64,000 bases of DNA from Floccularia luteovirens. Its lineage: Eukaryota; Basidiomycota; Agaricomycetes; Agaricales; Squamanitaceae. The position numbers and the translations under genes were made by a program. The notes beneath the pieces are model-generated. The model searched no databases. It saw only the letters and a list, made by a program, of their open reading frames with translations, and was not told where the DNA came from. The stretch spans positions 1,240,001-1,304,000 of the forward strand of contig VSJF01000007.1 of assembly GCA_009739215.1 (NCBI GenBank). The letters are read 5' to 3'. Below are positions 50,951-63,403 of this stretch, piece by piece (the first letter of the stretch is position 1; each line of letters starts with the position of its first letter).

Positions 50951-52882
50951 TCATACCCATCTGATAGAGACCATGTCGCTATGTGCGCTTCGACAGATAT
51001 GAATCTCTTTCCATCGCGCTCGCGTATGATTCATCTTCCTCCGATCTAGTTCTGTTTCCCACCTGTGCTGCTCGAGGTTGACTTGCTCCCCTTCCTTCCA
51101 CTTGAGTATTGACACTGTTTCATCCATGCTGCTAAACACATATAACATGGTGCAGTCATGCGAAAGCTCCACATCCCAAAGGTCCTCCTGATCCAGGTTT
51201 CTGGTATCAAATACATCAAGCCCTCGAGTGGAATAGGGATCATGTAATACTGTCAACGCCACTGTTTGTAGTAGGTATACTTGGCGTCAAAGTAGGTCGA
51301 GTTATCGTGATGTTTCATATGCAAATTTTGCCATCTTTGCTAATTACAATCTTTTGTGCGTCGGGGAAAGAATGTAATGCGACCAGTGAATTATCTTTAG
51401 ATAGTGCAGAATAGAGATGCAGATTTGAGACCAGATATTGACTACCCCGTAAGACATAGCCGCCACACGTTCACCGTCCGAGGAGGCAGTTACTGAATTT
51501 ATAGCTGAATCGTGTATTACAATTGGTAGGGTGGATGAGATGATTTGTGGTGTTTGTGCAACTACGGAAATCAAGTCCCGCATCCTATTGCGGTAGGCGA
51601 CGACAGGAGGTAACGATCATCGGGAGAGAGTGATGCACTGAGATAAAAGGAGCCCTGGATCGAATCAAGTGAAATTTTACTTTGGGAGTGCACCGACTCG
51701 ATTCCAAGTCGCACATGTGAATCAGTTTGTCTTCCCACAGAAAGCAACTTGCGTGTTGTTACTGCAGGAACACGGCTGAATATACAAGAAAATGCACACG
51801 CGCAACTTGTTCAGAATCCTACCATCCTGAACCCGAAGTTTCCGTTTTGCCCCGGCCATCCAGTCTACCACACGTCCCACCATCTTTGAATATCTCATCT
51901 GTACCCCACCTGGCCAAGCCCCAGTAATGAGCTGCCTTCCATCTGCACCCCATTCGATAGCATACACTTGACAGTTACTGCTTTGTAAATTCTGAGCGCT
52001 GAATATGCACCCGCGCACCAGATAGTGTCATCACTTGCAGACGGGTCAAGACGAGGCTGACGGTGGTGTATAGAAGGATCAATGTAGAATGTGTGAGACC
52101 AGTACACATTGAGGGATTGAGGAAAGCTCGCAAGCAACACCTGTATCTCGAAGTCGTCCGTTTCAGGCTTCAGGATCACCAAATCAAGCCGACCCAGTAC
52201 TGCAGTATATATCGAATGAACTCCAACGGAACATCAACAAGATCACCCAAGCTGTGAACGGACGTCCTGAAGCAAACTGAGGCTGCCGAGCACAATTTGA
52301 ATGTATTTCTCCTATAATACTAAAATCGTTGTTCTTGAATGCGTTCTGTGAATAAGTGTCCGCATAAATGAGCAACCCGGCTGAAAGCTTCGTGAGGTCT
52401 TTGACAACACTAGGGCGTACATTGCACATGTCCTCGTAACACTCAAATCCTTCAACTGTGCTTCTAGAAAAAGTTTGATGTCTGAATCGACAATTTCCCT
52501 TGATATTTCGTGTAACTTTAAATGAGGTTTGGAAACCTTGCGGATATCGTCTTCATTGAGAACATCCTGTATATACATTTCAGTACAGCTCGTTACAATT
52601 GAGGACGCGGACAGGAAATGTGATCTTAGGTAACTCATGCATGAATAAATCATCTATTTATGCAAGAATTACCCAAGAATGATGCCCAAGTAGATGAATT
52701 GCGTCGCCAATCTCGAGATAAGCAGGACAATCCAAAGAATATAAGTACTTGGATTCCTGTTCCACTACCTTCAAGTTGGATTCAAAGGATCCTAAGGCTG
52801 AAATTTTTCTTTGACTTACATAATAATACCCCCCACGCCACCAAAGCCTAAATGAGCAAGGGGTATATTTTTCGTGCTTCAA
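50951..52882 (-). pseudogene. Decayed NACHT-WD40 (STAND/NLR-like) gene
   Basis: Fragments in different minus-strand frames follow the order of basidiomycete NACHT-WD40 proteins. At 52400-52600 is HLKLHEISREIVDSDIKLFLEAQLKDLS, the segment after the NACHT Walker region, followed by a SAGLLIYADT-like piece. At about 52000-52100, LLASFPQSLNVYW and FYIDPSIHHRQ match the linker typical of these proteins (family form: LHASFPDFL then a short spacer and HHxxLA). Then come WD-like pieces: VYAIEWGADGRQLITGAW, SVTASSDGERVAAMSYGVVNIW and VELSHDCTMLYVFSSMDETV. No single frame spans them, stops and frameshifts intervene, and no P-loop is found. It is a relic of a self/non-self recognition-type gene. Confidence 0.7.
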
Positions 52883-55450
52883 CGCGTTATGTCCTCAGTC
52901 TCAATCTATTCCACTCCACTGGTTTAAATAAGTCTGAAGATATTAATGATCGCATTCGCATTCAATAGGGTGGTTATATGGACATTGGTTGTGCCTAATG
53001 AAGTCCCAATCCTTCCAATAAATCTGTGGATATCATAAAAACAAAGAGGTCCAACTTCATCTTTATTCTGACAACTACGTTATCTCTTGTGGTTAATCTT
53101 CTTTGTGGAAATAGGGTACCGCCCTTCGGTTCTTGCAGAACTAACCGAGACGATAAAAAAAAGTGGGTGATCTCCTCCGTTTTATACCGCTATGCATCGA
53201 AGAATACTCGAGTATATGTCCAAACCCATATAGCGAATTCTGCTCTTACTTGTAAGCTACCATCAGTAGATAGGGGCTCAAATCCGCTATGTGAACAATC
53301 CGCAGATTTATTTGACGGGTGACTGAATCATTAATCATATGCTTTTTCTGTATGTTCTACATATTCCATCATTTCCATTCGATGACAAGCCTGCCGATGG
53401 ACCCAAACCACACCTTAAAAACCACACCTTAAAACTAAAATAGAGATATGCCGTACCCTACTACGAGAAGGTGGTTTGTCCATGTTACAAGACGTTGTCT
53501 TTGCATTCGGCTGAGTATTTAGAGGAATTATTTAAACTTCAGGTCAGATATACTTGTAGCTAGGTTGACAATGAAATAGTGTGGCTGACCACACTGACTG
53601 CAGAAAAACATATACCAAAGTAGTAAGAGTATTCCCAAAATAGTCTTAAGGTAAGACATGGAATACATCCGTACAAAATGATTTACGACATTTTTCCAAT
53701 AGCGAGCAAATCAGATCATGCAGCGAGCATTGTTTTGAAATCTGCTTTTCGATCGGTCAGAACATACCATTTCTGGTCCGATTGTTCATTCGATACGGGG
53801 TGGCTGAACACGTCGAAATCATATAAATATGCCTCTACGTGCCCAACTTCATTGTTCATTTTTCTACCTTCTTCTCCATCTTATCTCATTCAAATGTAGC
53901 TTGCAACTCAGCTACTCCTGGTCCTTTGACACTTGGGATATCTGGCTCTGATCTTGGCAACACTCTGTTGACGTCAGCGGCATTTGTATCAAGTCTGGGC
54001 CCGGCAGTGGTTAACTTTCAATAGATACAACGGAGGGCGGGGGTTTTGGGAGGGTGTAGTACCTTGCTCGCCGGGCTGAGTACCGGCAGGTCTGCTTTGG
54101 CGAAGCAGCCATGGGCTTGGAGGAAAGCATGGAGTCATGCCGGGAGGGGGGCGGAATTGTGGCTCTTCCGTGACCAATGGCAGGGGCTCGGTTGCGTTCG
54201 CGATATACGGGGACCACCTCGACGACTGCTTTTGCCCGGAGGTTAAAAGGCTTTGGTGTAATCTCCGAAGGGCCGCGCGCCGGGGTTTCCTTTTCTCTTT
54301 CTTTCGTCTTTACTCGCGGGGTTCACTGGGCTTAGTGCGGTGGCAGGGGTGACGCGTGCGAGTAGCGCATATCACCAGGGCTTGCTTGGAATGGTTCACA
54401 GCCATAGACAAGTGGTAGGGTACAATTGCCTTGGAGATGTGGGATTCTGTCCTGCCTCCCCTGCTTGCTCGGCACCCCTCTATTAGGGTGTGCTGCGACT
54501 CGGGGATCAGCAGGTGATAATAGACTTCTCGCGCTTCAGTCAGACTTTTTTTCGGGTTCCTTGTGTGCTTGAGTGCTCAGGTATGAAAGTAAGTGCTTGT
54601 TGAGTTTATTACTGGGCAAAAGGTACTCACTCCTACTTTAGATGAATGTGTCGCATTCCGGTCGTGTTCCCTCTGTATAAGATGTAGTAATGCAGTTTTT
54701 TGACTGTTTTGCATGCATGATTGTAGTAGGATATTTGCACTTCGCATGTTATCTTCATCTCTACTAGTTTTGCAATAACAGGAACACGAAAGCTTGTCCA
54801 ACATTTGTATAAGTAACCCTATACCACAAATAGGAACTTGGATGAATTGGTACCACAATGTTGGATAATGAGTTTCATCGGATTGCCTGCGCGATTCCTT
54901 ACCTCTTCGCATTCCGAGTGCTACTGTGAGGTTGCAAATTAGTTCTAGATGCAGAGTGCATAAAAGCTAGGCGGTTGATACTCCGCGTTTCCCGAGTTCC
55001 ACCCTGCTGCGTTGACTTAACCTGCTCCAGCCACACTAATCCAACAATGAATCATTAATGTTTTGTGTTGTTTTAATGTACTGATCGTTGGGGCGGATTC
55101 TGTAGTTGCAAGCTCGGAAAAAATGAAGCGCAGGGTGGCGGATATTTGAGTGGGCATGCAAAGTAAGCGAACGCGTAAACTGGCTCTATCTTGCCATTGC
55201 ACATATTTCAATAATCATGGTGCGAGAACTGTATTCCCCGAGATGTCCCGTAAGAAAAGGAGATAACAAAAATTTTGACTTGCTCATGATCATGATATTC
55301 CTTAAACGCGTGAGGTCACAAAATGTCACATCCCACCCCATGCCATGCAAGCAGCGGAGTCAGTCATCGTTTTCGGCTTCTTACAACAATCCTGACTATC
55401 AGAGTCTCAAGTCCAACGTTATACCTACGTAACTTTGGCTATCACACACT
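52883..55450. other. Gene-poor stretch with a GC-rich island
   Basis: 2.6 kb without a confident gene. It holds a short direct repeat (ACCACACCTTAAAA twice, about 53409-53434) and the GC-rich island at 54020-54560 (listed separately). The end of this stretch includes the promoter of the nuclear protein gene. Confidence 0.4.
54020..54560. other. GC-rich island of unknown origin
   Basis: A block of about 540 bases is much richer in G+C than its AT-rich surroundings (runs such as GGAGGGCGGGGG, GGGAGGGGGGCGG, GGGCCGCGCGCCGGGG). Frames of 60-71 codons on both strands overlap one another with no family match. There is no transposase, no tRNA-like box B and no clear terminal repeat. Candidates are a degraded LTR or SINE, an inserted foreign fragment or a non-coding RNA gene. 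Confidence 0.6.
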
Positions 55451-57859
55451 ATGGAAGGATCAAGACCCGACGACGACGAAGTGATAGCAGACAGTGAGGA
55501 TGACGACACACCATTCTGGCGGCAACAGGAACAACGTGAGTTTGGGAACTCAACTAGTTGTGCTTAACATATTCTCAACCAAAACTCAGTAACTGGCTTT
55601 GGAGTGCATCCAAATCCAATCGCGAACGAAACTCCCGCAGCAATCCATGATTGTGAAGGAGGACTAGTATCAATTAATGCTGGGTCCCTCCAAGGTCAAC
55701 AAGCGGAAGTTGAGAATCACGTCTTAGATATGGGACAAGATTTGTACCCCAATCCCCTCAGCATTGCGGACCGAGCCAAGACTAGACGGAGAAATACGAA
55801 ATCTAAAAATGATAACATTACCCCTACATCCTCAGCATCAAATAATCAGTCCAGAGAACGTACAAAATCCGCTGGCGGGGTGATAGAATTAAGTTCTGAT
55901 GAAGATGAACTAAATATATCATCGAAATCAAAGCCTAAACCCAAACCATTGCGAAAAACTCTACAACAACATGTACAAGTGCAGCTTCCGACCCCCCAAA
56001 CGCCACATTCACCAACTTTGGATGGTACAATTTCCGTCGAAACTGAAGCCACGGCCTCGACCTATTGCCAAACAAACTATATCTTCTGACATAGTGCCTC
56101 CTCCACGACTCACCGATCCGGCTTCACAAGAAGGTCTCCCAATGCTAACATCTAGTGCAACTCCCATTCCGTTCAACCTCATTACTTCACCATTACCCCC
56201 TTCAGATCCTCCAATACCAACGTCGACAGCTACAAACTATGATATTCCTCATATTGAAACCCTTCCCAACCATCCGGTAACAGAGTTTGACGCACCTCCG
56301 TCTTCTCCTTCATCTCTTTTCAGTGTGGATGAAATTACGAAGGGATCGAGAAAACACCAACAACTTGTAGATGAACTGGAATCTGATGATGTAATTCAAG
56401 GACGACAAGCAAAATACTTACACATGATGCCACCTCCACCAACGTTCTTCGCTGGATCTTCGTCGCCGACCGCTGATGCGGGTGTCATTACAAGTCCTGC
56501 ACAGGACGTTCTGGATCTAACGATGCTAATACCTGTTGTTCCAGCTGTCACAGATCTTAACACGATAGCTCCAAAGAATGCTAAGAAAGTCGCAAACCCA
56601 CGGAAACCACGCAAGAAGAAGGATATAGACGATTACGAAGACGTGGATGAGGCGAGAACAGCCCGACCAAAGGCAAAGGCTAAACCGAGATCAAAACCAA
56701 AGAAGCAGTTGGAAGTAGTTATTGAGAAACCAGGACCTACGGCAAAACGAAAAGGCAAGGGAAAGGCGACTGAGGTGTTCAAGAGCAATGAATATGTTGA
56801 TGACGACGATATGAATGAAGAAGCTGTTGTTCCACCTGTGGCTGTAGTCGATCGCTCCCCTCCCGTACTAGGCCATCCAAGGCGGCTTGATTCGCTGTCT
56901 TCCCTTACTTCGGAAATAAATTCAGACAGGGAAGTCCAAGATACCTCTACGTCATCTAGAAAACGCAAAGTTGTGGTAGACGGAGATGAGGGGAATGAAG
57001 TGGAGGAGACTCCACCGTGCAAAAAATCTAGAGGAAAGCAGAAGGAAATATCTACTGAAGAAAGTGAAGTCGTCGGATGTAAGCCTCCAAAAAGAAAGGG
57101 GAGGACGAAGAAAACTGTTGCAGTTTTATCAGAGGATGAATCTGACTGGGCTGCTCAATCTCTCTCTACTCATCAAGCGAAAGCACCGGACAAGGCAGAA
57201 AAGAGGACTAGGAACAAAAGAGTACAGCGCGATGAACCTGCAGAAGATGACTTAGCGATAAACTCCGATGCAACAGCCCACTCAAGCGAGAAAAGGAGTC
57301 AGGAGGTTAAAGTATGTTTTCATGATGATATACTGCTATCAATCACAGACGATTTAATTCTTTGCAGGAAAACGTCCAACCTTCATTTGAGGAAGATCCG
57401 AAAATTCCAGTGACTCCTCAACATATTCCCAAGCCACCAAAAGACCTAAAATATCCTAGACTCTCTTCACGTTATACTATTGCACCAAAAACCAAATCAA
57501 CACCAATGACAGAACTAATACGACGCGTTAACTCCCTTCCTGGCTCACCATTCCCAGCATCCTCTCCGAAAAACGCACTCATTGGTACAGCATACTCACC
57601 ATATCTCAAGTCATCACGCTCTCTCCTGTCTCGTATAGCACCACTACACCAGAACAGAAGAACTCCACCACCGCCTCTACCTCCCCTGCCTCCACGGAGG
57701 AAGACCAAGAAGGAGATGGAGATGGAGGAAATGTGGGAAACAGAGCTGATAGAAAGTGTTGGGGGGATATTGGAATGGGAGGCAATGGATGCTAAAGAGA
57801 GGAAGATCCTGTGGAGGACAAAAAAGGAGACCGCGATGGCAAGATGGGAGGAAGATTGA
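55451..57859 (+). CDS. Basidiomycete-specific acidic/basic nuclear protein
   Basis: Four exons (55451-55535, 55590-55972, 56049-57311, 57368-57859) give 740 residues from an ATG at 55451. The 76-base intron 2 changes frame correctly between two long open frames. The protein is mostly disordered, with acidic patches (VIADSEDDDTPFW, ELSSDEDELN) and several basic runs (RKPRKKKDIDD, KSRGKQKEI, RKGRTKKTV), probable nuclear signals. The final 120 residues form the conserved part: TPMTELIRRVNSLPGSPF, NALIGTAYSPYLKSS, LLSRIAPLHQNRRTPPPPLP and an acidic helical end. I know this C-terminal block from many mushroom genomes but not its role. Its pattern suggests a chromatin or cell-cycle protein. Confidence 0.7.
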
Positions 57860-59077
57860 TGTTGAGTGAAACCTTGTATGATAAGCTACGTCCAGCGTTG
57901 ATGTTGTCTATCATTATCTGGGAATAATGGATCTCCAAAGAAATAATCAGGCGTCAACAACTACGTAAGTTAGATGGATAAAAGTGAGACTTCATATAGG
58001 CCAGTCGAGATTTATTTAAATCTTCATCGATTCATCAGTGATTCGGGTGTAGAACGAGGGAAACTTTTATAGAGTACGGCAACACTTTCTCCGGGAATCA
58101 TCATACTTGTCTTTTCCTCTCTCTACCTCCACTGAAGATTAGTATCTATGACTGTAACAGTGATAGACATCTAACAAGAAAGAATATTTCAAGTAGTCAT
58201 GATCCCTCCGAAGGCAAATTTACCAATAGAGTGCAGAATTATCACACGATTCTTCGGTCAGTCGACGTTTGTATGGCCGATGCCTAACAGTTTTAAACAT
58301 TGTTTACAAGTGGTATACGTTATACGTTCTCGTGATCAACCCCGCTTTAACGTACAACCTGCAACGAAGATGGTTGTTACATGTACATCGCTGTACTTTG
58401 CAAGTTTGACAGACACCTGTCGAAGAGTCCGAGGAGTGAAATAAAGCGCTATGATCTGCACTAAAAAAATGAGGCTTTTTAGGCCTGGCCCGCTCGTTCT
58501 GGACCCAAGTTCATTGTGGTATCTACAAGACGTTATACTCGCTATAGCAGTGTAGCTTTCCTATCCATTGGATAATAAAAAAGAAGTACGTTGAGAGTAA
58601 TTATCAACATTATATGGAGATAAGCTGTGATCGTGGTTAGTTGTCACACGTACGAAGAATTGGAATTTGGTGGCAACCTTCGTTTTGACTTCGAATACGA
58701 CTGTCAGCAGCAGTCAGTCAATGTATGCTTGCGTAAGCAGAAATGCTAACACCCTTGCATAACCATTGAACATTGTGTACGATCCGACATCTAAGCGATG
58801 TCCCGTTAATGGTTTTTTGGTTTGCCGTCGGACACCGGTGGCGGTCCATACAAGAAACGAACTTAAAGAGACCATTCGGAGTATTGAAGGTTCTAATGTG
58901 GCACGAAAATGGAGGCGATGTTGGTCACATCAAAACCCGAGCCAGAAAGAGTAGGCTGAATTATCCCACTGCCGTTACCGGAAATAAGCTTCGTGATCTT
59001 GACTGGAGGTCTGCCGTCCGTGCATGCAAAGTACATATATAGTTCCTATCTGCACCTTCCTTACATCAAGCCACCCC
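57860..59077. other. Gene-free stretch
   Basis: 1.2 kb without a supported gene. Short plus-strand frames at 58199-58444 and 58766-59042 lack family resemblance. The end should carry the F-box gene's promoter. Confidence 0.35.
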
Positions 59078-60249
59078 ATGAAATCCTCACTCCAGCCGGT
59101 CTATGCCCCTCCACCCTACCGTCGCATCAGAAGTCGTGCCTGGTATTGCGACGACGATTCAACTCTTTCAGACACCGACACTTACGATTACAGCGATGCC
59201 CCAGAACTACGTCCACCCAAGAAATCGAAGAAGTATTTTGCTAGAAATGGGGGGAAATCATCTCTGGAGTTGCTACCTAAGATGCCAATAGATATCCTAT
59301 ACGAGGTAAGTCTCCAGGTTCTCATTTATTGTGCTCAACCTGCTGAGCGCGGTATCTCTGTGCGCTGGTTTAGATATTTAGCCACTTGCACCCATCAGAC
59401 GTACTGCACCTGGCACGTACAACACAGCGCTTGCGGGAAATCCTCTTGTCCCGCGACGCACGTTCCGTATGGAAGTCTTCTCTATCCCACGTCTTCAGCC
59501 TGCCAGACTGTCCTCCTGACCTTAACGAACCACAATTCGCAAGTCTTGTATTCGACGATCATTGTCATGTTAGACTTTTTACCCTATCTGCTTTAACGCA
59601 TATTTCTCACTCATATGGTTATTTAGTTCTGCCTTGCTCCTAAAGTCAAGGAAATCATGTGGATATGTCGGGTTCGATGTTGTAGGAGTTGCATAAAAAA
59701 ACAGTGAGAATTACTATCAATACCGAGGTCTATAATTGGGTACGATTGACCACCTTTCAGATTTATTTCTAGCGACGATCTGGAACTATGGATGCCCGAG
59801 AGTATCCATATCACACGCACAGAACTCATTTTCCCTTATACTTTCTACCCCAGTATGTCTTCCCCAAATCATTTTCGCTAGCTGCGCATTATTGATGCAA
59901 TACTAGAACCCACGCCTAAAACACATGGCAGATTATTGTATTTCTTGCCTACAGTAGAAAAGTACATCCAAGAACTGGAAGACAAGGAAATTGTCAATGA
60001 CGAAGTTTCGCTCCGAAAGTGGGGTCAGGAAAAGAAGGCACTTCAGGTTCAACGCATCAATGTTCGTGCTCCATTTCACCCTTGACTAATTCCTTACCCG
60101 CGGCTAACACTGTCCACTAGCACGCGGCCCTCTGTGAACACTGGAGCACTTACTGGGTATATCATGGCGCCCAAGAATGTGATCCTTTGCTTTTAGTTTT
60201 CCTGATCCTTCTCTTGCTGTTCCTTTGGAGAGATACTATTTTCTACTAA
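59078..60249 (+). CDS. F-box protein, agaricomycete type
   Basis: Six exons (59078-59305, 59374-59568, 59627-59703, 59761-59852, 59907-60061, 60121-60249) join in phase. After an N-terminal Tyr/Asp-rich region, LLELLPKMPIDILYEIFSHLHPSDVLHLARTT-type sequence (SLELLPKMPIDILYEI across the first intron) forms the F-box. Then come VWKSSLSHVF, and Cys pairs (RCCRSCI) typical of the class. The F-box recruits substrates to SCF ubiquitin ligases via Skp1. The last exon turns into a very hydrophobic tail (LLLVFLILLLLFLW), unusual for the class, so the gene may continue through an unseen intron (a GTATAT donor lies near 60148) or be truncated. The substrate is unknown. Confidence 0.72.
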
Positions 60250-61499
60250 TGACTTATCGATATCACTCTACCCCATATACCCGGACTGTTATGTGTATCC
60301 CCACTTTTGATGTATTGTTTTTGTACAAAAATCCACTTTCTGTAAATATTATCATTCCGGATCGCAATCCAAATGCACCACCTGTCGTGAAAACGTCTTG
60401 GGGAAATCAATGCCATCGAGGAGCTGTGGATCGTAATCAGGATATGAGGTCAGTGTTGTCGGAGATGATGATGTGGATGATGATAAGCCGTGCCTGCCGC
60501 TGAAGTCATGCTTTATCGGAGTTGGAGAGGGTCAAGTGCAACGTAAAGATAGTGTCAATAAGTCATCATATCGTAATTCAATTCCACACCATGCTGTAGA
60601 GGAATGTCCATAATCTACCCTGGTCCACTGTCTTGGACAGAATCAGTCAACAAACGTCAAACGATCCATTCAATTAAAAAATCTGGGGTAGTAATGCCCG
60701 AAGAATGACCGAGGGTGGCTGGGAGTAGCATGTTTGGACTTGCTGGCTCAGTGTCTATTAAGTCGTACTTACGCGAGTATGGGACCAATTGTTGTGGTGC
60801 ATACCGCTATAATAGATAAAGCATCTTGTCAGAAGCGTCACCCCTTGTTTTTGATCGCACACAAGTATGTGGCATGTAATTGAAATCATCCGCTACGAGG
60901 AATGCACAATGGATGTATCTTACCAACCACTATTCTTATCTTGAACAGAGATTCACTGGGCGCTATGGAATCTCGTAGAACTTACCTTCAGAGTTGTAAG
61001 CTTGCGTAATAATTCCGTTAGATATGAAATATTTTTATCCCCCAGCGCTCGAAGTCGAAAGTGGGTTATGTGATTAGTCGAGAATCCCCAAGCAGCTGTG
61101 CCCTAATATTGATTAAGACGGTAGCGTTGCGCAGGGTAGTTTGAAATCAATCGATGTCGAGAAGAGCGTTCTTCGAACGCGATATAAGATCTGTCACGCC
61201 TTCTTCCACCGGCATGACCAATATGCAGTAGTTCCGTACCAATCCGAGTTGTAACTGAGTTGTAACTCAACTTCACCTTTTGGTATCAGTCGAATGTTGG
61301 AATCAATGATATTTTGCAGAAGCTTCGGAATGTTTGGCGTGGAAGGTTTCGTCAAGCAAGACCAAATCAAAACTACCAAACCTGGTCAGCAACATTTGTC
61401 AAGACTTAGCATCCAATCACAATTCAACAAGTCGTTCAGACTTTTCGAAAACTGGTCAATTGCGGTTAACTGCGCATCGGCTAAACTTCAATATCTCTT
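60250..61499. other. Gene-free stretch
   Basis: 1.25 kb without a supported gene. A plus-strand frame at 60225-60503 overlaps the F-box 3' end but has no family match. A short repeat, GAGTTGTAACTGAGTTGTAACTC, lies near 61246-61268. The last bases should hold the kinase promoter. Confidence 0.35.
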
Positions 61500-63262
61500 A
61501 TGGCTTTACCACCTCAGCTGTTTCGTGCGTTCGACACACTCAAAGACCAGGCAAAAGACGCGTTATGGGCAATTTCATCTTGTCTCTGCCAGCAAACGCC
61601 TAGAGTAAAGATTAACGGTCGCACGTGTTAGTATTTTTCTTGAAGTTGTTACAACCCTGTCTGATCCGAGTCTATGGTGGTATAGTCCAGATCGTCAAGA
61701 TACTTGGAGAAGGGGGATTTTCATTTGTATATCTTGTGCAGGATGAACATAGTGGTGTGAGTTCTTAGAAAAGACCGCGTATCGTCAGTGTGAGGCGCTA
61801 ACATTGTCTACCTAGAGACAATTTGCTTTGAAGAAAATAAGATGCCCGACTGGTTCGGAAGGTGTGAAAGTGGCAATGCGAGAGGTGGAAGCTTACCGGC
61901 GATTCAAGTGAGTTTGTCCCGCATATGTGTGCTTGCATGAATTAAATAGAAGGCCTCCAGGCATCCTAACATCATTCGTATCCTCGTATGTGGCTACACA
62001 CTCAAATTGATATCGAAACTCAGTTATCATAGGATTCTGCTGTTGTACAAGATCCAGAAGGTGATGGTCAAATAGTCTATCTCTTCCTCCCTCTATACAA
62101 GGTTTGTCAGGTTCCGCCATGCACTTATTTCCCTTATTCAGAAATCCATCAAAACAGAGAGGGAATCTCCAAGACGCAATCAACGCCAACGTCGTCAATG
62201 GCCAACACTTTCCCGAACAAGAAATGGTCCGTCTATTTAAAGGTACCTGCGAAGCCGTTCGCGCTATGCATTCATATCGTCCAACAACACCACAATCTGC
62301 TATCCCCCAAAACACTTCAGGTAATTTGTCACGCCAACAACCAACGCGACAACAAAGCGGAAGTCGTCATTCCGACGATGACGAGCGTTTCCCACAGGCA
62401 GAGGGTGGTGCAGATGGGGAAGGCTACTCGTATGATTCCGTCAATGTGCCTTTGGTAACAAAACATTTGGTGCAAGATGAAGGAGATGTTGTATTTGATG
62501 GAGATGAGGAGTTGGAGGCCGATGCTAATGCAAATACGAATGGTGGTGAAGGACTGCAAATAGTTCCTTACGCTCACCGTGATTTGAAGCCTGGGTGAGT
62601 CTCTACTTTATATGACAAGTGGCCGCCAAATCTTATAGTAGATAGGAATATTATGATTGCGGATGATGGCAAGACTCCAATCTTGATGGATTTTGGTAGT
62701 ACACTGAAGGCTAGGATACCAATTGAAAATCGCTCTCAGGCGTTGCTACAACAGGTATGCAGATGAAAATTTATTGATTTTGCAGTGGCTAAATAGATGA
62801 AATTCCTAGGATATTGCTGCAGAGCAGAGCACCATGGCTTATCGTGCTCCAGAATTGTTTGATGTCAAGACAGGTCTAACTTTAGACGAAAAGGTTGATA
62901 TTTGGGTATGCTTCCAAGTTACTAAAAATCTTTCCAGCATGTATTAATATGACCCTCTTGTAGTCACTGGGCTGCACACTATATGCTCTGGCTTACTCAC
63001 ATTCTCCATTCGAAAACACACAAACAACAGAACAAGGTGGTTCGATAGCTATGGCCGTACTTAACGCGCAATATAAACACCCCCAATCCGCTTATTCACA
63101 AGGTCTGCGAGACCTGATTGATGCAATGCTAAAGGCGAACCCAAAAGACAGACCAGATATCCACGAGGTATGCATGTCTCGCCATGTCTAGAATGTATCC
63201 CTTCCTTATATCCATTTCAGGTTATCCAAATGACAGACCGTGTACTACAAACTCTGGCGTGA
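61500..63262 (+). CDS. ENV7: Env7/STK16-type protein kinase (NAK family)
   Basis: Ten exons (61500-61626, 61686-61756, 61816-61907, 61961-61985, 62033-62101, 62158-62594, 62646-62754, 62810-62905, 62964-63167, 63221-63262) give 423 residues. The N-terminus has SSCLCQQTPRVKINGRTF, where cysteines may be palmitoylated as in yeast Env7. The kinase core shows GEGGFSFVYLVQD, ALKKIRCP (catalytic Lys), HPNIIRILDS, LFLPLYKRGNLQDAI, HRDLKPGNI and LMDFGSTLKA. MAYRAPELFD, DIWSLGCTLYALAY and NPKDRPDIHEV follow. A long insertion of about 100 residues (disordered, Ser/Gln/Asp-rich) lies before the catalytic loop, normal in fungal orthologues. Env7 sits on the vacuole membrane and restrains vacuole fusion. 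STK16 acts at the Golgi. Confidence 0.92.
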
Positions 63263-63403
63263 TGGTCTCGATCTTTAGAATTTTAGAGCATGCCCCGTTG
63301 TCTTACCTACGTTATGTTTACCGTTTATCTTTGTGGTGTAACAGATGGTTGTTGATTCTTCTGATATGGTTAATTTATCTATGGACACATTATCTCGTGC
63401 TAA

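Noticed and set aside
54020..54560. Solo LTR interpretation of the GC-rich island
   Set aside because: I could not find matching TG...CA ends or a target-site duplication, so only the compositional observation is reported.
56396..57022. Minus-strand Ser/Thr/Phe-rich frames
   Set aside because: They are antisense shadows of the Lys/Glu-rich nuclear protein gene.
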